55,527 bases of DNA from a virus, in IMG/VR virus record IMGVR_UViG_3300006929_000018, positions 1-55,527 of that record; one strand, written 5' to 3'. Positions within the stretch are counted from its first letter, which is position 1; each line of letters starts with the position of its first letter. Position numbers and translations under genes: made by a program. A model generated the notes under the pieces. It saw only the letters and a program-made list of their open reading frames with translations. It had not been told where the DNA came from and made no database searches. Shown here piece by piece: positions 5,563-12,693 of the stretch.

Positions 5563-5925
5563 ATGGGATTAGACCAGTATGCAAAAAGAAGAGCTCCAAT
5601 ACAAAAAGGAAAAGAAATAGCTTATTGGAGAAAGCACAATAGACTTCAGGGTTGGATGGAAGAACTTTGGAGAGAAAAAACAGGTAAAGAAGGAGTATTT
5701 AACTGTGAAGAAGTTATATTAGAGTTAATAGATATAACGAATTTAGAGAAAGCTATTCTCAATAAAGAACTACCTCAGTCAGAAGGATTTTTCTTTGGAA
5801 ATGACTCTTATAGTTGGGACGAAGAAGATATTCAAGAACAGATAAAAGATGATTTAAAATTCATAAAAGAAGCTAAGCAAGCAATTATGGAAGGAGATGA
5901 AGTTGTATATAGTTCTTGGTGGTAA
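5563..5925 (+). CDS. Conserved phage protein of the MGLDxY type (120 aa)
   Basis: The start MGLDQYAKRRAP, followed by IAYWRKHNRLQGWMEELW, then LPQSEGFFFGNDSYSW and the C-terminal VVYSSWW, follows the layout of a widespread phage and bacterial hypothetical family (MGLDMY..., YWRK.N.I..W, LP...GFFFG, Y.SSW). Members are about 120-150 residues and recur in early regions of unrelated phages. No biochemical role is known to me. Its stop shares a base with the next start (TAATG). Confidence 0.65.
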   Translation: MGLDQYAKRRAPIQKGKEIAYWRKHNRLQGWMEELWREKTGKEGVFNCEEVILELIDITNLEKAILNKELPQSEGFFFGNDSYSWDEEDIQEQIKDDLKFIKEAKQAIMEGDEVVYSSWW

Positions 5926-6146
5926 TGAAAGAATTTAATTTAAACAGATTAATGATGTCTTGTTGTGTAAATATAGATGACGAGTATTATGAAGAACTTT
6001 ATGACTATTTAATAGAAATAGATGTAGATTTAAATACATTAAACATTGATGACTTGGTAGTTAATGGTGTTCAATTTCTTGATAAAGAAGATTGTGAAGA
6101 TTACTACATACTAAAAGAAACCGACAGTGGATGTTGGGTAATATAA
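5925..6146 (+). CDS. Hypothetical acidic protein (73 aa)
   Basis: The start is the ATG at 5925 overlapping the preceding TAA (TAATG). The open frame reaches a few codons further upstream but only from a TTG. The protein is acidic and Tyr/Asp-rich, beginning MKEFNLNRLMMSCCVNIDDE and ending DSGCWVI. It is the last gene of the early-type operon, followed 6 bases after its stop by a strong terminator. No family is recognised. Confidence 0.5.
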   Translation: MKEFNLNRLMMSCCVNIDDEYYEELYDYLIEIDVDLNTLNIDDLVVNGVQFLDKEDCEDYYILKETDSGCWVI

Positions 6147-6152
6147 TTATTT

Positions 6153-6174
6153 GGGGGTCTTTGACCCCCTTTTA
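6153..6174 (+). terminator. Strong intrinsic terminator of the early-type operon
   Basis: GGGGGTC (6153-6159), loop TTT and GACCCCC (6163-6169) form a perfect 7-bp GC-rich stem followed by TTTTAATTTTTT. It separates the 2,128-6,146 operon from the helicase unit. The following leader contains TATAGTATATTTAACC (6181-6196), a weak match to the left-end promoter-like element. Confidence 0.9.
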
Positions 6175-6211
6175 ATTTTTTATAGTATATTTAACCTCTC
6201 AAAATTAAAAT

Positions 6212-7498
6212 ATGGAAGACAGAGAAATAGAACACATGTTGTTAGGTAAAATTATGCTTAATGATAAAATATTAGAAAAATATTCTGATACACTACACAT
6301 TGATTTGTTCCAATATCCTATAAGCAGAAAAATATTTTCTACTATGATAGAATTAAAAAACGAAGGCAAAAGTGTAGACTTAGTTACATTAAATACTGGG
6401 CTAGAAAATGAAACAGATTCTTTTTCTCCAGTATTAGCGGAATGTACGTCTAAAGGACACTCTTTAGCTAATGTAAGTTCTTGTATACAAACTTTAGAGA
6501 GTATATATCAGAAAAACAAACTAATGACAATATCTCAAAACATTAGTAACTCTGTTAAAAACAGACACAAATTACATAAAATTATAAGTTCTGTACAAAA
6601 TGAATTAGCTGAAATTAATACATCTAAAGTTATTGAATTAGATGATTTGTCGTTACAATTAAAAAACACATTATCAGATATAAATAATAGAATGTCAACA
6701 GACGGCTTGTTAGGTATAGCGACAGGTTTTGATAAAATAGATAAATTTACAGGGGGTTGGCAGGAAACCGACTTAGTTATTATCGGAGGAGCTTCTTCTA
6801 TGGGTAAAACTAGTTTTGCTCTTGCCATATTATTAAATGCTTGTAAGTATTCTAACACTCCGTCTGTGATATTTTCTTATGAAATGAGTAGTAATCAATT
6901 GTTAAAACGATTAATATCTATGGAATCTTCTGTAGAAAATAATTATATAACAAACGGAACACTTGGTAAAGATGAATATCTTAAAGTAAATCAAGCTATT
7001 GGTAAAATAGAAAAACTACCTATTAATATAGATGAATGTAATATTACTAATTTAAATTATTTGGTAAATAGAATTAAAAGTTATGTAAAGAAAAGAAGTA
7101 TAAAACTAGTATTAGTAGATTACTTACAATTAGTTACTTACACAACTAAAAATTCTACAAGAGAACAAGAGGTTAGTAAAGTAGCTAGAACATTAAAAAA
7201 TCTAGCAAAAGAACTTAGTATAACTATTATAGCTTTATCACAATTAAATCGTGGTGTTGGTATGCGTGCAATGGGTAAACCAACTTTATCAGATTTACGT
7301 GAATCTGGAGAAATAGAACAAGCTTCCGATATAGTTATATTAATACATAGGCCTGAATATTATGGTATAAAACATGATGATTTAGGTAATGACACTAAAG
7401 GTGTAGCTAATATTATATTTGCTAAAGGTAGAAATATTGGCGTAGGAGAAATACCTTTAAAATTTATTAGTAAATTAACTAAATTTGAAAACGCATGA
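6212..7498 (+). CDS. dnaB: DnaB-type replicative helicase
   Basis: A 428-residue hexameric helicase of the DnaB/RecA fold that unwinds the phage fork. The N-terminal domain (about 1-110) begins EDREIEHMLLGKIMLNDKIL, as in DnaB. The core has a Walker A at GGASSMGKTS (K199-T200), an FSYEMS motif, Walker B LVLVDYLQL (D303) and the SQLNRG and ESGEIEQASD segments typical of DnaB motifs H3-H4. Length is close to the usual 430-470. There is no primase domain, and no primase or loader is seen nearby. It sits directly after the terminator at 6153 and overlaps the small membrane protein downstream by 4 bases. Confidence 0.95.
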   Translation: MEDREIEHMLLGKIMLNDKILEKYSDTLHIDLFQYPISRKIFSTMIELKNEGKSVDLVTLNTGLENETDSFSPVLAECTSKGHSLANVSSCIQTLESIYQKNKLMTISQNISNSVKNRHKLHKIISSVQNELAEINTSKVIELDDLSLQLKNTLSDINNRMSTDGLLGIATGFDKIDKFTGGWQETDLVIIGGASSMGKTSFALAILLNACKYSNTPSVIFSYEMSSNQLLKRLISMESSVENNYITNGTLGKDEYLKVNQAIGKIEKLPINIDECNITNLNYLVNRIKSYVKKRSIKLVLVDYLQLVTYTTKNSTREQEVSKVARTLKNLAKELSITIIALSQLNRGVGMRAMGKPTLSDLRESGEIEQASDIVILIHRPEYYGIKHDDLGNDTKGVANIIFAKGRNIGVGEIPLKFISKLTKFENA

Positions 7499-7647
7499 CG
7501 TTACCAGCAAAAATTATAATTACAACAACGATTTTTATATTCATGATATATATATCTATACAAATATTAGGGTATATATGTCTAGCTGTTATATCATATT
7601 ACGGGATAAAACATTTTATTAACAAAGTTTTGTCATTAAAAAAATAA
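7495..7647 (+). CDS. Small two-helix membrane protein (50 aa)
   Basis: A 50-residue frame begins with ATGA overlap on the helicase stop. Two hydrophobic segments (about 7-22 and 24-40) flank a short turn containing SIQILGY, and the C-terminus is basic (INKVLSLKK). This is a hairpin membrane protein, similar in size to a pinholin, but it lies with replication genes rather than the lysis pair at 17,179-18,184. A membrane anchor for the replication complex would be another guess. Function unknown. Confidence 0.45.
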   Translation: MTLPAKIIITTTIFIFMIYISIQILGYICLAVISYYGIKHFINKVLSLKK

Positions 7648-7659
7648 TGTTTATTTTTG
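7629..7659 (+). promoter_or_regulatory. Bacteroidota-type promoter for the recombination operon
   Basis: TTTG (7629-7632) and TATTTTTG (7652-7659) fit the Bacteroidota -33 TTTG and -7 TAnnTTTG elements with a 19-base spacer. The -33 element lies in the 3' end of the small membrane gene. Transcription would start a few bases after 7659, inside or next to the inverted repeat at 7663-7684. Confidence 0.6.
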
Positions 7660-7662
7660 TCA

Positions 7663-7684
7663 ATCACTTAAATAAATAAGTGAT
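7663..7684 (+). promoter_or_regulatory. Perfect inverted repeat at the transcription start (candidate operator)
   Basis: ATCACTTA (7663-7670), six bases AATAAA, then TAAGTGAT (7677-7684) form a perfect 8-bp dyad immediately downstream of the -7 box and 5 bases before the HU-like ATG. The position fits a repressor operator or a 5'-UTR hairpin that hides the ribosome site. The winged-helix protein at 4763-5002 or the adjacent HU-like protein are conceivable ligands, which is inference. Confidence 0.45.
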
Positions 7685-7689
7685 GTAAT

Positions 7690-7944
7690 ATGGGAGAAAA
7701 AAAATCACGTTTATCACAAATCATTGATGAAATTTCACATGACTTAAGTGTGGATAAAAGTACAGTACGTAGTGTGCTTACTTTATTATTCAAGGAAATA
7801 GCAATAACACTTATCTTAAAAGGTAAGCCAGTGTTGATTAGAAGATTTGTTAAATTCGTTATAGCTTTACGAGGAATTAACAAAATAAGAAAAGATATAA
7901 ATAATGTAAATAAAGAAGAAAATGAACTTAAGAGAACTGACTAA
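7690..7944 (+). CDS. HU/IHF-like small DNA-binding protein (84 aa)
   Basis: The N-terminal 60 residues follow the HU layout: a helix SRLSQIIDEISHDLSVDKST, a second helix VRSVLTLLFKEIAITLILKG, then KPVLIRRFVKFVI in place of the HU 'kVqLrGFGtFev' strand. The usual DNA-embracing beta arm is missing, replaced by a basic Lys/Asn tail (KIRKDINNVNKEE). At 84 residues it is slightly shorter than HU (about 90). It probably dimerises and binds DNA weakly, or acts as a modified nucleoid or replication factor. It is the first gene after a clear promoter and dyad, and overlaps the Rad52-type gene by 23 bases. Confidence 0.5.
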   Translation: MGEKKSRLSQIIDEISHDLSVDKSTVRSVLTLLFKEIAITLILKGKPVLIRRFVKFVIALRGINKIRKDINNVNKEENELKRTD

Positions 7945-8383
7945 AGAACTACCATATAAATGGAGAGTTCAATCAGCTAGGTATGGTAAAGCTGCTTGTG
8001 TAGCTTACATAGACGCTAGAGACGCTCAAGACTTATTAGATGAGGTTGTAGGACCTAGTAAATGGTCTACAGAATACTACGAATCATGTGGATTATTGAT
8101 GTGTCGTGTTGGTATACACACAGAACATGGTTGGGTATGGAAATCAGATACTGGTTCCGAATCTAATGTAGAAAAACAAAAGGGACATGCATCAGACGCA
8201 TTTAAACGTGCGTGTGTATCGTGGGGTATAGGTAGATTTTTATATAGACTACCAATACAAACCCTTAAAACTAAGGAATATAAAGGTAAAGAATATCCTT
8301 ATGCACCAGAAAAAGATAAGATTATCTTTGATGGCGAAACTTTAACAAAATATATAAACTGGAAAATTAAAAACAATAAATAA
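7922..8383 (+). CDS. Rad52-type single-strand annealing protein
   Basis: A 153-residue single-strand annealing recombinase of the Rad52/22 (Sak-like) family. The conserved core is plain: KWRVQSARYG, then AYIDARDAQDLLDEVVGP with WSTEYY, then GWVWKSDTGSESN, KGHASDAFKRACVSWGIGR and FLYRLP. The length is that of the phage annealing domain without the long C-terminal tail of larger members. It would form rings on ssDNA and pair with the PD-(D/E)XK exonuclease at 10,076 as a two-component recombination system for replication restart and genome concatemers. It is coupled to the SSB-like gene (TAATG at 8383). Confidence 0.9.
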   Translation: MNLRELTKELPYKWRVQSARYGKAACVAYIDARDAQDLLDEVVGPSKWSTEYYESCGLLMCRVGIHTEHGWVWKSDTGSESNVEKQKGHASDAFKRACVSWGIGRFLYRLPIQTLKTKEYKGKEYPYAPEKDKIIFDGETLTKYINWKIKNNK

Positions 8384-8961
8384 TGAAAGTATTACCATTT
8401 GACTTAAACACAACATCTTCTAAACCAGAAGGTAAACAAGAGTATTTAAAACCTGGGGCTCACCACTGTAAAGTTGTAAGTATAACAACATCTGATTTAA
8501 TAGACAACTACAAAGGCTCACCATTTATTACATTTAATGTAACAAGTAATAACAAAAACGGTAGAGTACAAATGTGGGCAGTTAAACAAACTGACAAACC
8601 TTCAACACAAGATTGGAAGAAAAAACAAATGAAAGACTTTTTAGTCAACGCAGGTGTGTCTGATTTCTCTGACGATTCTAAAGCTATGAATGATGTTATA
8701 GGTAAAGACTTAATGATAACATTTATATCAGAAGAGTATGTTACGGTTAACAGAGAAACAGGAGAACCAGTAATTAGAGAAGCTGTTAAATATAGATGGA
8801 GTAATAAAGCGGGAGCAAACTGTGCTTATAGTCCAGATATGAATAAAAAACTATCAAATGAAGATAGAGACAAATACAAAGTAATGATGAAAGATTATCA
8901 AGGAACATCAGCTTCTGTAGAAAACGCTGACGGTATGACAGACGAAGATATGCCGTTCTAA
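8383..8961 (+). CDS. SSB-like single-stranded DNA-binding protein (192 aa)
   Basis: A 192-residue protein between the annealing protein and RusA. After an extended N-terminus (MKVLPFDLNTTS) it has an OB-like beta-rich body: HHCKVVSITTSD, SPFITFNVTSNN, GRVQMWAVKQT, KDLMITFISEEYVTV. A Gly/Ser/Ala-poor linker leads to an acidic C-terminal tip, DGMTDEDMPF, very like the DDDIPF tip by which bacterial SSB recruits partners. This and the context point to a phage ssDNA-binding protein that coats the fork and hands ssDNA to the Rad52-type protein. The fold itself is inferred from the pattern. Confidence 0.65.
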   Translation: MKVLPFDLNTTSSKPEGKQEYLKPGAHHCKVVSITTSDLIDNYKGSPFITFNVTSNNKNGRVQMWAVKQTDKPSTQDWKKKQMKDFLVNAGVSDFSDDSKAMNDVIGKDLMITFISEEYVTVNRETGEPVIREAVKYRWSNKAGANCAYSPDMNKKLSNEDRDKYKVMMKDYQGTSASVENADGMTDEDMPF

Positions 8962-8969
8962 AACAAATA

Positions 8970-9341
8970 ATGATGGTAAATGAAATTTTCATAGCGGGGA
9001 ATGTCCCTTCTAGTAAGAATGGTAAAAGATGGACTGGGAAATATCTTATACATTCTAAGACTACAATGAATTATATCAAAGAATCTAAAGAAGATTACGT
9101 AAGTAATAGGAAAAAGTTTCTGGATATGATTGAGGGTAAACAACCTCCCTATAAGATTTCATTTACTTTTCATAGAAGTACAAGAAGAAAATTTGATTAT
9201 ATAAATCCAGCACAAACTGTACAGGATTTAATGGTAAAATACCAATGGATAGAAGATGATAATTGTGAATTTATCAGACCATTTTTTGACGAATATACAT
9301 ACGACAAAGAAAATCCAGGTGTAACAATTAAAATATTATGA
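8970..9341 (+). CDS. RusA-type Holliday junction resolvase
   Basis: A 123-residue RusA-family endonuclease that cuts branched DNA. The family steps are visible: GNVPSSKNGKRW near the N-terminus, FTFHRSTRRKFDYINPAQTVQDLM in the middle (the aspartates that bind metal), WIEDDN, and the C-terminal YTYDKENPGVTIKI. Length matches RusA (about 120). Translation could start at either of two adjacent ATGs (8970 or 8973). It acts with the annealing protein and exonuclease to resolve recombination intermediates before packaging. Its stop overlaps the next start (ATGA). Confidence 0.85.
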   Translation: MMVNEIFIAGNVPSSKNGKRWTGKYLIHSKTTMNYIKESKEDYVSNRKKFLDMIEGKQPPYKISFTFHRSTRRKFDYINPAQTVQDLMVKYQWIEDDNCEFIRPFFDEYTYDKENPGVTIKIL

Positions 9342-9778
9342 ATGTATCAAGTATAAACGATTTTGTAGAAAAATATTGTGAACTACATGAAATAACACAA
9401 AATAAATTATTTTCATCAAGTAGACATAGGCCTTTAGTAGAAAAAAGAATGATATTAGCTTACTTTTTACGTAAAGGTACAAACATGAGTTGGAATGCAA
9501 TAGGTAAATTAATGAACAAAAACCATGCTTCTATGATACACTATGTGAATAAAATAGAAACATTAATCACAATATATCCATATTTAAAAAGAATGTTTGA
9601 TTCAACTAACGAATTATATTCTCAGTTTGAACACACTTTTAAAGAGCATAGTAATATATATAAAGAACTATTAATAGAAAATCAAAAATTAAAAGATAGA
9701 ATTAATAGAAATATAGATATGATAAATACAATAATAGAAGAAGATAAAAAAGGTTATTTAATACAAATTGAACAATAA
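9338..9778 (+). CDS. DnaA domain IV-like DNA-binding protein (146 aa)
   Basis: Residues about 25-75 resemble the DNA-binding domain IV of DnaA: SRHRPLVEKRMILAYFLRKG, then MSWNAIGKLMNKNHASMIHYV, matching the 'RR..aMYL.R......IG..fg.rdHsTV.ha' signature. No ATPase domain is present. The rest is a long charged coiled coil (IENQKLKDRINRNIDMINT). It may bind DnaA-box-like sites at the phage origin or compete with host DnaA. The coiled coil suggests dimerisation. It lies inside the recombination operon, coupled to RusA and to the next small gene. Confidence 0.75.
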   Translation: MNVSSINDFVEKYCELHEITQNKLFSSSRHRPLVEKRMILAYFLRKGTNMSWNAIGKLMNKNHASMIHYVNKIETLITIYPYLKRMFDSTNELYSQFEHTFKEHSNIYKELLIENQKLKDRINRNIDMINTIIEEDKKGYLIQIEQ

Positions 9779-10083
9779 TGACAAAAACAAAAAAAACAAA
9801 AACAAAAATTAAAATACAGGGTAAAAATTATATGGTTCATCCTGAAGTAGAAGACTCTATTAAATTCTTAAGCGAAATAATTAGAGCTCATGAAGTAGCT
9901 TTATTAACTTGGGTTCATAAAATATGGAACAAGCAAGCTTTTGACGATAAAGACATAAAAGACTTTGAAAAAAGTATGTATGAATACACTATGAGAATAC
10001 CAAACGCTAACGACATATTAGCAAATATGATGAACATAGACAAACAAAAACAAGATATAGAAGAAGAGTTGAAAGATGAGTAA
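9778..10083 (+). CDS. Hypothetical basic/helical protein (101 aa)
   Basis: The N-terminus is a Lys/Thr run (MTKTKKTKTKIKIQGKNY), followed by an all-helical domain with EDSIKFLSEIIRAHEVALLTW and a charged C-terminal helix. No family is recognised. It is coupled on both sides, TAATG with the DnaA-like gene and an 8-base overlap with the exonuclease gene, so it is probably an accessory of the recombination machinery. Confidence 0.5.
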   Translation: MTKTKKTKTKIKIQGKNYMVHPEVEDSIKFLSEIIRAHEVALLTWVHKIWNKQAFDDKDIKDFEKSMYEYTMRIPNANDILANMMNIDKQKQDIEEELKDE

Positions 10084-10861
10084 TTTAACACACAGTAATT
10101 ATTATCAAGACAGAGAATATATATCTAACTCTATGTTAAATCATATATCTATATCTCCAGAATATTTTAAACACATGTATGATAATCAACAAATAGCTAC
10201 ACCAGCTATGAAATTAGGTTCAGCTATACATATGGATATATTACAACCTGGAGAGTTTCTTAAACATTATGCAATATCTCCTAAATTTGACAAAAGAACC
10301 AAAAAAGGTAAAGAGGATTTTGCAGAATTTACTAAAAATAATATGTTTAAGAATATTATTTCTGAATCTGACTATGAGTTAATAACGGAAATATCTTTAA
10401 AGGTAATGAATGACACCGCGGTTCATCAACTCTTGAAACATGGTGAAGCAGAAAAAATTGTAACATGGCACAATAAACATCATGATGTAAAGTGTAAGGG
10501 TATGTTAGACTATCATAGAGATGATATGATAATAGACCTTAAAACAACTAAAGATTGTTCTTATAGTGGATTTATGAAATCTATGATTCAATATAAGTAT
10601 CATAAACAAGCTGCCTTTTATATGGACGCTGTAAAAGCTACACGATTTATAATTGTAGCTATTGAAAAAACAGCTCCATTCGCTATCAATATATTTGAGT
10701 TAGGTGACGATATGATAGATGAGGGTAGAGACATGTATAACCAAGAATTGGAAATCTATAAGTATTGTATGGATAATGATTATTGGCCTGGTTCAGGTTA
10801 TGACCCATTAGATAAAGATGCTGAAAGGACAATTCACATATTAACCAATAATTATGAGTAA
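10076..10861 (+). CDS. PD-(D/E)XK exonuclease (RecE/Cas4-like)
   Basis: A 261-residue nuclease of the RecE C-terminal/DUF3799 type. The motifs are in order: an N-terminal SNYYQDREYISNSMLNHI segment, KLGSAIHMDIL (the GxxxH step near residue 48), KCKGMLDYH with the first catalytic Asp, IIDLKTTKD with the D-x-K pair, and QYKYHKQAAFYMD (the QxxxY helix). Length suits the catalytic domain alone. It would degrade one strand at ends to make ssDNA for the Rad52-type protein, forming a Red/RecET-like pair. It overlaps neighbours by 8 bases on each side. Confidence 0.85.
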   Translation: MSNLTHSNYYQDREYISNSMLNHISISPEYFKHMYDNQQIATPAMKLGSAIHMDILQPGEFLKHYAISPKFDKRTKKGKEDFAEFTKNNMFKNIISESDYELITEISLKVMNDTAVHQLLKHGEAEKIVTWHNKHHDVKCKGMLDYHRDDMIIDLKTTKDCSYSGFMKSMIQYKYHKQAAFYMDAVKATRFIIVAIEKTAPFAINIFELGDDMIDEGRDMYNQELEIYKYCMDNDYWPGSGYDPLDKDAERTIHILTNNYE

Positions 10862-11264
10862 GAAGTCGGTATTATTTGAAGGGGGGGTAGAAAAAATATC
10901 TACCCTCTCTGACGGCTCATTAAGGATACATATAGGTACTCCTGAGCTGTCAAACGAAACTATGGTAAATCTATTCAATTTAAATAGAAAAACAGGGTAT
11001 GTATTATTATCACCATACCCTATAAATCAAGACCAAAAAGACGCTGTAGAAAAAGCTGCAGAAAATATAGAACACGAATCTACAGAATTTGGAAACAAAA
11101 CACCAAGTCAAAGATTACGTGCAGTATTATATGTGTACTGGGAAAAAACACAACCAAAACAAATTAATCCTGATACAGGCAATATAGAGTTGGTTGAATT
11201 TGATTTATTTTATAAAAGAGAGTTAAATAAAATTGTTGAACATTATAAAACTAAACTAGACTAA
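10854..11264 (+). CDS. Conserved phage protein near the exonuclease (136 aa)
   Basis: The C-terminal half contains NKTPSQRLRAVLYVYWEK followed by EFDLFYKRELNKIVEHYKTKL, the layout of a common phage hypothetical family ('TPaQRLRavLY..W....dFe.fY...m..ii...K'), often found next to recombination genes. The N-terminal half is beta-rich, with SDGSLRIHIGTPELSN. Near its 5' end the mRNA can fold GGGTAGA with TCTACCC (10885-10891/10899-10905), inside the coding part. Function unknown. Its stop overlaps the next start (TAATG). Confidence 0.6.
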   Translation: MSKKSVLFEGGVEKISTLSDGSLRIHIGTPELSNETMVNLFNLNRKTGYVLLSPYPINQDQKDAVEKAAENIEHESTEFGNKTPSQRLRAVLYVYWEKTQPKQINPDTGNIELVEFDLFYKRELNKIVEHYKTKLD

Positions 11265-11395
11265 TGGCGGTAAAATCATTTGTATTTAAAAAAGTAAAAC
11301 AGAAAAAAAGACCTGGCGTTCACGCTAAGTCTAAAACTTCTAAGTTAAAACAAAGTATTAATTATAAAAAGAAATATCGTGGACAAGGAAGATAA
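11264..11395 (+). CDS. Tiny basic protein, conserved phage type (43 aa)
   Basis: A 43-residue, extremely basic protein with KKRPGVHAKSKTSKLKQS and a C-terminal NYKKKYRGQGR. I recall very similar small proteins in many marine phages, but can name no function. The charge suggests binding to RNA or DNA, perhaps the ribosome. It begins with a TAATG overlap and its last bases overlap the next gene's GTG start. The conserved motif makes it real despite its size. Confidence 0.7.
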   Translation: MAVKSFVFKKVKQKKRPGVHAKSKTSKLKQSINYKKKYRGQGR

Positions 11396-11678
11396 ACATA
11401 ATAAATATTATTATGAATTAGATAGAAATTTACCATATGTAGATTCTACAAACAATTTAGATAATGATAAACAAGACAAAAGAATACCTGACTATTACAA
11501 AGGCAAAGAAGGTTACGAAGCTAGAAAGGTTTGTGATAACTTTGATTTATCTTACCATTGTGGCACAGCAGTAACTTATATTCTGCGAGCTTATAGAAAA
11601 CATGATACACCAGTAGACTGTATTAAAAAAGCTATAGCTCATCTAGAATTTGAATTAGAAAAATTAAAAAATAAATAA
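11379..11678 (+). CDS. DUF3310 family protein (99 aa)
   Basis: The body RIPDYYKGKEGYEARKVCDNF, then DLSYHCGTAVTYILRAYRK, then DTPVDCIKKAIAHLEFELEKL is the DUF3310 signature ('HY...iE..d.......f..GNaiKYi.Ra..K....eDl.KA..yl'). The same domain occurs in the T7 gp1.7 nucleotide kinase, so a nucleotide-metabolism role is possible. The only usable start in frame is GTG at 11379, overlapping the tiny basic gene by 17 bases. Length is normal for a stand-alone domain. Confidence 0.75.
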   Translation: MDKEDKHNKYYYELDRNLPYVDSTNNLDNDKQDKRIPDYYKGKEGYEARKVCDNFDLSYHCGTAVTYILRAYRKHDTPVDCIKKAIAHLEFELEKLKNK

Positions 11679-11679
11679 T

Positions 11680-11844
11680 ATGGAAATAACATTATCAATA
11701 TTTACATACGCGATAGGATTTGTTTCAGGAATGTATGTGTTATCACAACTAGAAAGTGGGATAAAATCTAGAATAAGAAACAATGAAACATTAAAGAACT
11801 TAAAGAAATACGATAAAAAAAATGATAATTCACAAAGTAAATAG
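11680..11844 (+). CDS. Small membrane-anchored protein (54 aa)
   Basis: A 54-residue frame with one N-terminal hydrophobic helix (LSIFTYAIGFVSGMYVLS, about residues 5-22) followed by a basic, helical cytoplasmic tail (GIKSRIRNNETLKNLKKY). It starts one base after the DUF3310 stop and overlaps the radical-SAM gene by 23 bases. No family is recognised. It may anchor a partner at the membrane. Confidence 0.5.
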   Translation: MEITLSIFTYAIGFVSGMYVLSQLESGIKSRIRNNETLKNLKKYDKKNDNSQSK

Positions 11845-12679
11845 AAAAACATTTACTATAAGACCCTCTGGGAGGAGTACAGATTTTATTTCTCCTAGTT
11901 TTGGACACGGTTGTTTATACAACTGCTCTTATTGTTATATGAAACGCAATAAACCTTACGGCCTTAGTATAGCAAAAAACACAGAAGATATACTTACTAG
12001 CATAAATAATCATGTAACTTTTGACGATACAATTAAACCAAATCAAACACACCCAGAATACATAACGTATGATATAAGTTGTAATGAAGACTTTGCTTTA
12101 CACGCTAAACATCATGAGTGGGAGAAAATATTTACATTTTTTAAAGACCATCCTAAAGCTATGGGTAGTTTTGCTACTAAGTATGTAAATCCTGAATTAA
12201 TTAAATTTGACCCTAAAGGTAAAATACGTATACGATTTAGTTTAATACCACAACATAAGGCAGATATACACGAACCACACACATCTAAAATTATAGACAG
12301 AATAAAAGCAATTGACGCTTTTATAGATTCTGGTTACGATGTTCATGTAAACTTTAGTCCTGTAATAGTATATGACGGATGGTTAAATGATTATAGGTTT
12401 TTGTTTAATATGTTAAATGATTATGTAGATTATAAAAACCAAGTCTTAGCAGAAGTTATATTTCTTACACATAATTTTAAAAGACATAAGTTTAATTTAA
12501 CTAGTAATCCTGAATCAGAAAAAGACTTGTGGGTTCCGCATATACAAGAAGATAAAATATCACAATATGGTGGTGTTAACACAAGATATAATCATAAGCT
12601 AAAACGTGAGTATATAAATCAATTTATAGATTTACACAATAGTATTATACCTTGGAACACAATAAGATATATATTTTAA
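11822..12679 (+). CDS. Radical-SAM enzyme, spore photoproduct lyase-like (285 aa)
   Basis: The N-terminus carries CLYNCSYCY, the radical-SAM CxxxCxxC cluster motif (C31, C35, C38), within FGHGCLYNCSYCYMKR as in SplB-type DNA lyases. Later steps ITYDISCNEDFALHAKHHEW, GSFATKYVNPEL, RIRFSLIPQ and HVNFSPVIVYDGW follow that family. Such enzymes use SAM and a 4Fe-4S cluster to reverse thymine photo-dimers of the spore-photoproduct type. In a phage of sunlit water a DNA-repair use is plausible, but a different substrate cannot be excluded. It sits between DUF3310 and the adenine methylase in the recombination operon. Confidence 0.8.
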   Translation: MIIHKVNRKTFTIRPSGRSTDFISPSFGHGCLYNCSYCYMKRNKPYGLSIAKNTEDILTSINNHVTFDDTIKPNQTHPEYITYDISCNEDFALHAKHHEWEKIFTFFKDHPKAMGSFATKYVNPELIKFDPKGKIRIRFSLIPQHKADIHEPHTSKIIDRIKAIDAFIDSGYDVHVNFSPVIVYDGWLNDYRFLFNMLNDYVDYKNQVLAEVIFLTHNFKRHKFNLTSNPESEKDLWVPHIQEDKISQYGGVNTRYNHKLKREYINQFIDLHNSIIPWNTIRYIF

Positions 12680-12693
12680 TAAAATAAATAAAT

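Noticed and set aside
10885-10905. GGGTAGA/TCTACCC hairpin near the start of the gene at 10,854
   Set aside because: It lies inside coding sequence and lacks a T-run, so it is not a terminator. An effect on translation is possible but unsupported.
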